From Batkoa obscura (lineage: Eukaryota > Entomophthoromycota > Entomophthoromycetes > Entomophthorales > Batkoaceae): a stretch of 25,671 nucleotides of DNA. Location of the stretch: positions 1 through 25,671 of the forward strand of contig JASVEC010000248.1 in the NCBI GenBank assembly GCA_030770535.1, written 5' to 3'. Positions 1-9,591 of the stretch are shown one piece after another. Within the stretch, counting starts at the first letter, position 1. Every line of letters begins with the position of its first letter. The translations under genes and the position numbers were made by a program. The notes beneath the pieces were generated by a model. It had not been told where the DNA came from and made no database searches. It saw nothing but the letters and a program-made list of their open reading frames with translations.

Positions 1-518
1 AAATATATAGATTCAAATAAAGCTATGTGAAATTTATAAACAGGGTTTTGTTTTTGTTAATAAACATTTATAAATATTATTATATAAAAAAATGCGTTAT
101 AGAAGTCACAAAGAGTTTTTATAAAAATACTATAATCTTCTAAAGGCAAAACCAGATGCTTTAATAATTAAGATATGAATAAAGATATAGAATACACTTT
201 ATTTGCCATAATTTCAAATTATAGCCTTTTCTCTTCATTGTAATATTAAATATTAGAATTTAATGTTTTAAGCAAACTTTATTTTATATAAATTTTTTTA
301 GACGAAAAATCAAAATTTTAATCAAACTTATTTATATAACAAATAAATTACAAAAATTAACAAAATTTAGTAGAGATTATTTAAAAAATTCTATTTTTTC
401 ACAATGTAATTTTTATTGTTAATAACAATAGCTCAAAAGTAAAAAAATATAAAGTCAAAAACTGATTAATATAAATAGTTTTAGAAATAAATCAATATAG
501 TATTTAATTTTAATGATA
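1..518. other. AT-rich intergenic, no gene seen
   Basis: Extremely AT-rich sequence with dense stops in all frames. I see no exon-like stretch, RNA gene or repeat that I can name. Confidence 0.6.
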
Positions 519-819
519 TAAGGATATATTTTTATGTTTAAGAATTTTACTAGTGGGGATGTATTTTTGTGTTTAAGATTTTACTAACAATCTTATCTAA
601 AATAGCGCTTAAAAAATGGAAAAGTAATGAAATCAAAAAAAACATCCCCAGTAATTTTTCCACTCAAATAGCGCTTAAAAAATGGAAAAGTAATCAAATC
701 AAAAAAAAACACTCCCATATGGTGATGTTTTTTTTGATTTGATTACTTTTCCATTTTTTAAGCGCTATTTAAGCGGAAAATTTGTTGGTAAAATTCTTAA
801 ACACAAAAATACATCCCCA
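519..819. mobile_element. MITE compound: nested copy inside an inverted pair
   Basis: Three copies of the ~100 bp family are assembled here. An outer plus-oriented copy begins near 519 and resumes after 650, ending at about 717. A second plus-oriented copy (554-650, ends TGGGGATGT and ACATCCCCA) sits inside it, within the TTTTACTA segment. A third copy in the opposite orientation occupies 720-819, separated from the outer copy only by TA. All share the core AGCGCTTAAAAAATGGAAAA. The outer pair forms a long foldback. The nesting shows that at least two rounds of insertion happened. Confidence 0.85.
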
Positions 820-843
820 TATATTACTTTAAATAAAAATACA

Positions 844-942
844 AGAGTATGTTTTTTTGGTTTCATTACTTTTTCCATCTTTTAAGCGCTATTTGAGTGG
901 AAAAATTGTTAGTAAAATTCCTAAACACGAAAACACAGCCAC
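844..942 (-). mobile_element. MITE copy, diverged ends
   Basis: Minus-oriented copy of the ~100 bp TIR family. It is recognised by TTTTTTTGGTTTCATTACTT, the AGCGCTATTTGAGTGG core and the AAACACGAAAACAC right part. The outer ends have drifted (AGAGTATG, CAGCCAC), so it is probably older than the copies at 554 and 720. Confidence 0.8.
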
Positions 943-1541
943 ATAAGCTATTTAATAATTTAGAAAAATTTCAACTGAAAATACTGATTTATTATAAATT
1001 TTATACATTAAAACATTAAAATATAAAATTTTTATTAATAAAATAATTTTACTTTTTATATAATAGCAATATTCATAATAGATAGCTATTATGCTTTTGC
1101 TAACTTTTAATTAGCTTGTATATAAAAATTCGGCTTTAATAGAATTAATAAAGTGTTTATTTAATAGCATAATATTGGAATTTTATATCATAAATATATT
1201 AATTAAAATATTTAAAATTATATTTGTTCTAATGTTGAGCAATCATGAATAAACAATAAAACACTAATAGACATAGCACCAATTTATGTTATTATAGCCA
1301 AAGAGTAGTAATAAATTAGTGATAATAGGTCAAAAACTTATTAGCTGAATTAGTCAATCATCAATTGCTATTATTGCCTATGTACTACTAAATATTATAT
1401 TTTGACAACTGAATATTTGATTTTCTTTATAACAAAAATAATAAGAAGCTCATTAATTTGTATTTTTTATTTAATTTGTATTATTCAATATGTCATTTGA
1501 CTTTAAAGTATGGTAGAATTTATAAAAAATTTATTATTATA
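943..1541. other. AT-rich intergenic, no gene seen
   Basis: No open frame, exon pair or RNA gene is visible. Short A/T runs dominate. Confidence 0.55.
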
Positions 1542-1639
1542 TGAGGATGTATTTTCTTGTTTAATAATTTTACTAATAATTTTTCCTCTCAAATTGCATT
1601 TGAAAAACGGAAAAAATGATGAAACCAAAAAATACCCCG
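1542..1639 (+). mobile_element. MITE copy
   Basis: Plus-oriented family member with ends TGAGGATGT and ATACCCCGA, and ATTTTACTAATAATTTTTCC inside. It is flanked by TA on both sides (TA|TGAGG, CCCGA|TA), which supports a TA target duplication. Confidence 0.8.
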
Positions 1640-1760
1640 ATATCATTTAATTGGTATTTAAAAAAGCTTATAAATTCCTCAAATAAATTTAAATTAGTAA
1701 AATAAGAATCACCTGTCAATGATTAAAATTGCAAGGTTAACACATTTATTTATAAATGTT

Positions 1761-1858
1761 TGAGGATGCTTCTTTGATTTCATCACTTTTTCCATTCTTT
1801 TAAGCATTGTTTGAGCGAAAAGATCATTATTAAAATTAAATAAAAAAATACACCCCCA
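1761..1858 (-). mobile_element. MITE copy
   Basis: Minus-oriented family member starting TGAGGATGC and ending ACACCCCCA. It contains the TTTTAAGCATTGTTTGAGCG form of the core. It lies about 120 bp from the previous copy in opposite orientation. Confidence 0.75.
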
Positions 1859-2534
1859 TTTGAAAATTTTTTATAATTTAAGAATAAGTAATAAAACAAT
1901 CTTATAAAAAGAACCTTTTAAACAAAGTATTGAGCTGGCCCTATTTCTAGTCTTTGGGCTAGCACATACCTTAAAAAGTATTATAAGGTGTTTATTTATT
2001 CAAAGTATCATGGATGTAAGGAACTTTAATTTAACCATAACTGTAGAGGTTTCATCTATATGAACTTTACTTTGAAGATTCTTTTCGTTTATAAAAACCA
2101 TATTACTTTAAGATCTTGCTTTCTAAACTCATCCGCCCCCTTTACCTTATTGTATGGTTGGCAGAATAGTTATTTAGATCAGATATTGCAATAGCTGGGT
2201 TTGAGGGTTCCTAAGGTTAATGTATACAAAAAAATCAGGAGTATAGTTTCTAAATTATGTTTTGCTAATTCTATAGACTACCGTTGTTTCAGACTAGCAG
2301 TTTGGAGCTATTGCTCTTTATGTCAAATTAGCCACTTAAACTTTCCAAAGTATTCATAATTTTTAAAGAATACATAAATAATTGAAATTAAGGTGTTTAT
2401 CAAGTTTTTTAATTGAATTCTAATAATCGAGTTCAAGGCATATGTCTTAGTTTAATCCACTAACGAAAATACTTGCTTTATAAAGTATAATATAAAAAAA
2501 TTGAAATTACACAACTTTTATTAATTAAAATAAA
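1859..2534. other. Intergenic; slightly GC-richer stretch near 2050-2340
   Basis: Most is AT-rich and featureless. The part around 2050-2340 is less AT-biased than its surroundings and might be a decayed gene or repeat. I found no frame with a recognisable protein in it, so no call is made. Confidence 0.4.
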
Positions 2535-3170
2535 TTAAATATTGGCAACTTGCCCTGATGATTGACCAATGCTAGGATTTATTGAATTTGGATTACCAAT
2601 TGAAGCTTCAATCATTTTAATTTCATCTTCTAGTTTAAACGATGGTACCAATGAAGAAAATGAATAATTTGGATATAAAAACGAAAACACAACAAATCCA
2701 AATCCAAAGAATATAAAGCTCAATAAAGACGCTATCCCATACCATGTAATTGATAGTGTTACAAAGCTAAAGCTGATAAAGTTAATTAAAATCATATTAT
2801 ATTATATCAGATAATAATAATTACAATATATAAGCTGATAAAATGATATTAGTATATACTATCAATATGTATATATTTAATTTACCAAGTCCTCTTCCCA
2901 TGGGCTTCTTAATGAATCTAAAGTTTCGTTTAAACATAGCTTCAATGCTACCGATTTCGGTAGCTAATAAAAATAAAGAGAATGATCTTGATTATTAGTT
3001 GCATGGATATAAACTAAGACTTTTAATACTTACAAACAATAAATACTTTCGACAATTCCAGTTCTGTCAAAATTTATATACAACAAACAATAATGAACTG
3101 CATGGGCAAACAGTAATAGTGAAAATAACACATTTATAATAGAAGCAACAACGCAAACAATGGTACTCAT
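2535..3170 (-). CDS. TVP15/COPI-associated-like four-TM protein, paralogue A
   Basis: Four exons on the minus strand: 3170-3034, 2986-2886, 2834-2825 and 2772-2535, with GT-AG introns of 47, 51 and 52 bp. The product is 161 aa. Exon 3 is only 10 nt (CTTATATATT). Without it the frame is lost; with it the text reads GRGLAYIFFSFVTLS. Predicted membrane segments lie near residues 5-27, 43-57, 79-95 and 99-117, followed by a polar cytosolic tail. The GRGL-x-Y-I-F signature after the second hairpin and the overall layout resemble COPI-associated/TVP15 Golgi membrane proteins (a known family, function poorly defined). The neighbouring gene at 3499-4130 is a tandem paralogue with identical lengths for exons 1-3. 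The family assignment is an inference from pattern, not from a search. Confidence 0.72.
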
Positions 3171-3498
3171 TAAGAATAATTAATCAAAAAACAAAAGTGA
3201 AAAAGTATACTATAATATAAAGATTTATATACATGAACTAAAATCAAGTTAGGAACAATAAATTTTATTTAATAGTAGTAAGTTTTTTTGTTCATCTATT
3301 GGGTTTTAATTTTTCCTATTTTAAAGTGCGCTGTCTTCTTTTTTTATTATGATTTCTATCTTTAGTTAAAAAATCCTTGGCAAGAATATGCCAAGAAATA
3401 ATAATCATGAAAAATATCTGTCTACATATTTTCAAAAAGTAATTTGCACGACTGTTCTTATAAATGGAATAATAATAGTTTATTTATTAAGCTGGAGA
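3171..3498. other. Spacer between tandem paralogues
   Basis: 328 bp separating the start of paralogue A from the stop of paralogue B on the same strand. It should hold the promoter of A. The plus-strand frame here is only a shadow, and no other gene is seen. Confidence 0.5.
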
Positions 3499-4130
3499 TT
3501 AGCTAGGAACTGTAATAACTTCAGGCGCTGTAGGGGTTATAGTACTGACTGGGTTATCATCGCCCGTATAATCGGATATATTACTAGTTAAAGATGGTAT
3601 AATAGGATAATAAGTGGAGTCTGGTATTAAAAAATGAATAAAAATAGATAAAGCCCCGAACATAATTAATAATATCAAACTCAGGATACCATACCATGTA
3701 GTAGTAAGAGTTATCAAACTAAAGCTAAAAATGAGTTAATATATGAGTACTTATATGCTGAAGACTTAATGAATTACAATAAATAAGCTATATAAAAAAA
3801 TGAGTTAATAAGTTACAAATCAAATTCAATGTATTCTTACTTAATCCTCTGCTTAATGGAAACTTCATAAATTGAAAATAAACAACATAAATATTCTGGA
3901 TACTTTCGACTTCAAATCCAATTAAGAATGCTGAAAATATACTAACAAATTAGAGACATAACATTAATACATAGCAATGAGTAAAATTCTTACAGGCAAT
4001 AAATGCCTTGTATTACACCAATAGCATTGAAACCATTGTAGTTAATCCAATAATTAAAGGCGTGGCAAATTAGTATAATAGAACAAAATAAATTGACTGC
4101 TGAGGTTATAAAGTAAAACTTTGTAGTCAT
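3499..4130 (-). CDS. TVP15/COPI-associated-like four-TM protein, paralogue B
   Basis: Four minus-strand exons: 4130-3994, 3941-3841, 3787-3778 and 3724-3499, with introns of 52, 53 and 53 bp. The product is 157 aa. The first three exons are 137, 101 and 10 nt, exactly as in paralogue A. The micro-exon is CTTATTTATT and yields GRGLTYLFFSLITLT. Shared residues with A include the N-terminal H-A-x-x-Y block, GIYCL versus ESIYCL at the exon 1/2 junction, E-x-x-SI in exon 2, and TTTWYGILSL versus SITWYGIASL in exon 4. Four hydrophobic helices are followed by a Thr/Pro-rich tail ending in VITVPS. The pair most likely arose by tandem duplication that kept intron positions and phases while the protein sequence diverged strongly. 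A role in the Golgi or early secretory membrane is inferred from the family only. Confidence 0.72.
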
Positions 4131-4654
4131 AGTTAAGCAAAAGGCTGTAATTAAAATATCAAAAATAATTGTCTTATGTATTTTATTTATAATCTATAAT
4201 ATATGCTTTTTCTAACCAAAGATATTTTAAAGCTCATTTAATAAGACTACTTGGCAATCCAAACTCTGTATGCCAAGATGAATAAAAGGATTTCATAGTT
4301 TTCTATTATAGAAATTCCCACAAAATTATGATAGGAAGCGGGAAAATAACAGCAAAGGTGTTTATATAAAAAAATTATAAATTGTAATAAGCTAATGTGA
4401 GATAAAGTAAAAATTCACATCAATAGTTGTCATGAAATAAGTTTTATTATTATTATTATATGTCTTATAAATTATGGTATGAAAGTTTCTTTAATGAAGT
4501 CAATTATAAACATTTATAGTTTTTAATTCTTTATGATAAAAGCCGAGAAAAGATATTTGCCAATAAATGAATATTCCGAAAAATCAACCCAGATGGACTG
4601 ATGGTAAAAGCAAGAAATACACTAGAAAATAGTTGCATAAATTCGTTTTTAACG
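4131..4654. other. Intergenic upstream of paralogue B
   Basis: This stretch contains the promoter side of paralogue B. I recognised no other gene. The minus-strand frame near 4531-4725 reads through the next MITE and is not a gene. Confidence 0.5.
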
Positions 4655-4750
4655 TGAAAGTGTTTTTTTGGTTTTATCACTTTTTTCTTTTTTAAGCAGT
4701 ATTTGAGTGGAAAGGCTATCAGCAAAATTCTCTAAAAAAGTACACCCTTA
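4655..4750 (-). mobile_element. MITE copy, diverged
   Basis: Minus-oriented family copy with TGTTTTTTTGGTTTTATCAC, TTTTTTAAGCAGTATTTGAG and a TACACCCTTA end. The central AGCGCT has decayed to AAGCAG. Confidence 0.7.
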
Positions 4751-5293
4751 CATAGTAAAAGTTAAATACCTAATTACCCTCTAAACTTTCTGCAGTTAAT
4801 ATTATAAATAAATATTTTATAATATTAAGTCATAAAGATTAGTAATATTGGATAAAAATATAAAAATATATTTAGTTTTTTAAATAAATATTAAAAACCT
4901 AAATAAAATATACCCCATATATATAATTATCTTGACTTAAATTATGTTTATATACGTGTTTTTTTAGAACACATTATTTAAGCTTTTAATATAATATTTT
5001 TTATTAAAATTTTTATAAGATATTAAAATCTAGATAATAATAGCTTTAGCTTATGTTTTTATTATCATATTTTTACAACTATTAAAAATTCGAAATTAGT
5101 AAAAAACAGGTTTAATCATATTGAAAAATGTTTTATACTGTAAAAGTAAGTTTTTTTAATATTATAGAGTTTTTATTTTATATTTATCACATTTCAATCA
5201 TTAAAAAATAAAATTTATTATATTAAATAAATTGTTAATTTTAATAAAATTAAATTTTTATATTTAAGCTAATTATAATCTAATAAAAATATA
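4751..5293. other. AT-rich intergenic, no gene seen
   Basis: Low-complexity A/T sequence with no supportable feature. Confidence 0.55.
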
Positions 5294-5470
5294 TGAGAAT
5301 GTATTTTTTCGTTTATGAATTTTACTAAGAATTTTTCCACTCAAATAGCGCTTAAAAAATGGAAAAGTAATAGGGATGTATTTTTGTGTTTAAGAATTTT
5401 ACTAACAATCTTTCTACTTAAATAGTGCTTAAAAAATGGAAAAGTAATGAAATCAAAAAAAACATCCCCA
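5294..5470 (+). mobile_element. Two MITE copies in direct tandem, first one truncated
   Basis: The first copy (5294-5370) lacks its right end after GGAAAAGTAAT. The second (5371-5470, ends AGGGATGT and ACATCCCCA) begins directly there in the same orientation and is complete. Either an insertion into the first copy lost the distal part, or recombination between copies joined them. Confidence 0.8.
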
Positions 5471-6929
5471 TATTAATTATTTATTATAAATATTAAAATT
5501 TTATAAAAAGTCAAAATTTAAAGTTATATTAATTTATTTTTAAAGTTGTATATATTATAAAAAAGTATATAACTAAAGGTTTCTTATTTTATTTTGTTCT
5601 ATTCTGCTTATAAAAATTTATATTAAAATGAATTTGTTTTTTTAAATTATAAAGTTTTAATATTTAATATTTAATATTATAATAATAATAAAACTATAGC
5701 TTAAAATTATAGCAAATAAAATATATTTTGTATATTTATTTGTACTTAATTCTTAAAACATTGAGTTTTATCTTTAAAAAGTATAGTATTATAAAATTTG
5801 ACTTTTTTGAAATTAAGCATAAAATGATTTAAAACTAATCAAAGTCTAGCTAAGTTTCAAATTTAAATTAAAAAAATAACTTTTAATAATACTCAAAATA
5901 AATTCTTTAGAAACTGCTTTAAAACAATATTTAAAGGCTATTTTTTAGTCCTTTTATTAGCTAAAAACAAAATTATATAGATAATTTTTTAAACTAAAGG
6001 CATATACTTTATTAATATAGAGTTTTAAATAGTCACAAAAGTTAGTCTTTGATAACTAGCATTAAAAAGCAGTTTTTGCTTAATTAATTTGCTATAATTT
6101 AAAAAGTTTTACTTTATGTAGCTAAGATAGGTTTAAATAAAAATAGGATAAAATAAACTACATGCTATATAAAACAAATAAAATAAAAAATATTGTTATG
6201 GAATTTATATGAAGTTTTATGAAATTTATATGAAATACTATAAAACTTAGCAACTTTATTAAAAGTACAATCTCAAGAAACAATTTAACTAGAAAGCCTT
6301 AAATTATTGTATTAAAAACTTCATTTTATGTTCCAATTGAGTGGCTGTATATATGGAACATAACAACGATTGTAATTTGTTATTGTAATTGCTAAACATA
6401 GATGTTAAAATAAGGAAATAATGTTTCTTTTGCAATTAAGTGGTAGAAATTCTCATAGTAAATCAAAACAAAAAGCTTTGAATTAGTTGTACTATATAAA
6501 TCTAATTAATTACAAAGCTGATAGAACAATATTTCACATAATATAGCAAAGTATTTAAATATTATTATTTATGATTTTTAAAATAAAAAATAAAAAATAA
6601 AAATAAAAGAATTGTTTTGAGTTACTAAGCTATGAATATTATAAATTTAAATAAAAATGTCTTGTTTATTTATTATCCCATTATACTTTTACTTTTTATA
6701 ATTCTTTAAAACTATCTGATTAAGCTAAATTTTAAAAATAAGTGGGTGAAAAAACATTTTATTTTTCTTTACATAAGCAGTGATTTATAAATTAAACCAC
6801 TTTTGAAAATTAAGTAAAACTTTTTATAATATTCACTTGTATTTATGATATTTAATAGTTTGTTAATAAAGTTAATAAAATAAATAGTAGTTATTATTTT
6901 TTTAAAACTTTAAATTTTTTGTTAAAAGT
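5471..6929. other. Long AT-rich intergenic, no gene seen
   Basis: Nearly 1.5 kb of A/T-dominated sequence. There is an AAAAATA-type simple stretch near 6575-6610. No exon pairs with plausible splice sites were recognised. Confidence 0.55.
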
Positions 6930-7410
6930 AGGTTCATAAGTAGTAGGATATCACTTCTTCAGCTCTATGATCAACATAGAAATCACTTAAGTCGCTATAT
7001 TCTCAAGTTCAGACATAATTAATCCCAAGTCGTTTATTTTAATTTACTATGAAAATTTCTACTACGTAATTCCGAAAGACGTTATCTCTCTGTTTTGATA
7101 TGCATACTTGTTAGGGTATAAAGTAGATTTTATAACATAACAACCTGCGGCTTTTTAATTGAATTACTTCGTGTTATTATACCTTTAATAAAGCCATTAA
7201 ATCTTTCTGACAATATTTTACGCAGATTCCAGAGTAGTATTGTCTATTGTATTTATCTTACATAGTCTGTAACCTATTAAGTGCTATTCTTCATAACTCA
7301 AGTCTATCTTAGCCACATAAACTAAGACCTTTCGACTTATAGTGTAGTCAACCCAGCAATAGCTGTTCTTGACTCCAATCACTGAGTACCAGACTTCACA
7401 GCTTTTTTAT
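6930..7410 (-). other. GC-elevated island, possible decayed coding or transposon remnant
   Basis: Compared with its flanks this stretch has clearly more G and C and fewer homopolymers, as old coding DNA would. On the minus strand near 7290-7400 one frame stays open for about 40 codons and reads WYSVIGVKNSYCWVDYTISR, faintly like the W-x-x-hydrophobic-G-x-K-x-x-x-W pattern of IS1-type DDE transposases. Farther on, all frames carry several stops. I cannot name the source; a degenerate host gene is equally possible. Confidence 0.25.
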
Positions 7411-7541
7411 TATGTTATATTGCTATATTAAAACTTTGATTAGTTTTTTAATATAGAAACTATTTTTATAAAATTATATACTTTGAATTAACTAAACTAA
7501 ACAAAAGTTTTTGGTAATACATTAAGATTTTTTTATATAAA

Positions 7542-7641
7542 TGGGGATGCATGTCTTTGCTTAATAATTTTACTAACAATTTTTCCGCTCAAATAGTGCT
7601 TAAAAATGGAAAAAGTTAGGGAACCAAAAAAAACAGCCTCA
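7542..7641 (+). mobile_element. MITE copy
   Basis: Plus-oriented copy with ends TGGGGATGC and ACAGCCTCA, and ATTTTACTAACAATTTTTCC inside. The variant right end CAGCC is shared with the copies at 13093 and 13330. Confidence 0.8.
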
Positions 7642-9591
7642 AGTAATAGTCAAATTTGAATTTTTATATAAATAATTCTAAAGATTTTTATATCTTTTGC
7701 TAAAAAGTGTGATAAGCATGTACTAAATTTTAAACAGTATCAGCATTAAAATTACATTGTACAGTATTTTAACCTATTATACTTTATTGAGAAAAAGGTT
7801 AAACTGATTAAAAGTATTTTTTAACAATTGCTCAAAATTTTATAACGAAGTTATGACCTTAACTATAATTGTTTTGCTTACCAAGGTAAATTAAAAAATC
7901 TAAAAATGATGAAGACAAAAAGATACTGGAGGTCTAGTTTTTTGTAAATAGAATCTACAAAAATGTGATATACTCCTTGAAAAGTTTTGAAATAGTTAGA
8001 TTAGCAGCTTTTATAAGTCAATTACAAATGCAAGGAAGAGTTTTTAATCATTAAAATTTAAAAAAATTCAACAATATTACTAAAATATTAAAATAATAAT
8101 GAGAAACTGTTCTATTTGATTCAAATAAAATACCATTAACTATTCAGATTTCAGTTTTTTTAAATCGTATTATTTATAAATTTATAGGAATGCTTTAATA
8201 AAAATAAAATATTAAGAGTTGAATTAGACTTTTAGTTAAAATGTTTTTTTTAAAATAAACAAACTAAGAAGCTATTTTAAAAAACTTGTATATACAAAAA
8301 TAGATATAGTTTTTAAACATACTTTTTATTTTCTTTAGCTTTTTTTTGACTTTCCTTGAACTTTTTGGCCTCCCCTCGTATATTGCAATTTTTCAACTTT
8401 GTTTTTATTTCAATCATTCAAATCTTTACTACAAATTACTTACTTTTTCTTGAAATAAGTGTTGTGTAAAAATACTGTAAGCTGTTGCTTACCAGAATCT
8501 TTTTAGTAAAAGCTTTAAAGGATGTTTGGGAAGTGTTAAGACAAAATAAAAACATAGATAATATGATATTTGATAGACTATAAGCTTTGGGGTTTAAGGT
8601 GACCAAATCCCTATATTATTATAGGAGTGATAGAAAACTTTAGTTGATTAAATTTTTAGAAATTTATATCTAATAAAGTATCCGCAAGAAGTGACAAAAT
8701 TAGTTACGCACATCAGTTCTTTTTTTAAAACAGAATTTGATTCAATTATAAAATCCCCGAATTTCAGATAAAAACCTTACTTTCAAAATAATTTTTCATT
8801 TTAAAATTGATATTGCCCTAATTGTCCTCTGGAAATATGATGCTTATATCACATTAAATATAAGTATAAAATATAGCTAACTAAGATTAAATATTTTGCA
8901 AATCAAATTCTTAAAAATCAAATATTTTATATTTAAATCTCCACAACATTAAAATGCAAAATTATGAACAAAAAATTTGAAAATGATTTGATGAAATAAA
9001 ACTACCTTTTCAATGATACTGAAATTATGTACATTATACCCCATCTTTGGGTATACCTTGACCAACTAAATGCTTTCTTAAATAAGCCATAGTAAGAATT
9101 TCTTAGGTTATTAATTACATAGCAAAGAGCATTCGATGATCCAATAATAATTAAATTACCCCCACTCCAACCAAACTCCAGCCTTCAATTCTCACTTTAA
9201 GCAAAAAATCCCCTTGATTGACTCACTATAAGCTTCATCAATGAAAACAGTATTGTAGTTAAATATTACTCATCAAAAAATTACCCATATTAACCCCACA
9301 TTATATAACTTAAAAAGTAGTTATGGAATATTCTGCATTAAAACTCAACATTAATCAGAATTCTAATTTTCATTTCAATGATAAATAATGTAAGTTCAAT
9401 TAGCACTGGTAAGGTGAGACATGAATGATATTTAAGTGCTGGAATTATCTCTAAAGATATTAAAAGATTCAATTCTTTGTTTTAGATTCCTTAGAAGTAC
9501 AGTTCAAAAATATACATTATTTAATTTGATTGACTATATACACCACTTATCTTGATTTACTATTTGTGTTATACTATAATTTATTCAAAAA
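7642..9591. other. Intergenic and upstream region of the P-type ATPase
   Basis: No complete gene is seen. Near 8521-8640 a plus-strand stretch reads DVWEVLRQNKNIDNMIFDRL before a stop and continues with helical-looking text, so a small coding remnant is possible. From about 9000 the sequence becomes less AT-biased, with pyrimidine/C-rich patches near 9160-9200 and a CCAAT at about 9139. This is consistent with the promoter and 5' leader of the ATPase that starts at 9592. Confidence 0.4.

Noticed and set aside
3388-3591. Plus-strand 67-aa open frame
   Set aside because: It overlaps exon 4 of paralogue B in antisense and has no protein-like pattern, so it is a shadow.
4531-4725. Minus-strand 64-aa frame
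   Set aside because: It runs through the MITE at 4655-4750 and nothing supports it as coding.
8521-8640. Possible helix-turn-helix transposase remnant (DVWEVLRQNK...)
   Set aside because: Only about 20 codons stay open and no family signature is clear; kept as a note in the intergenic entry.
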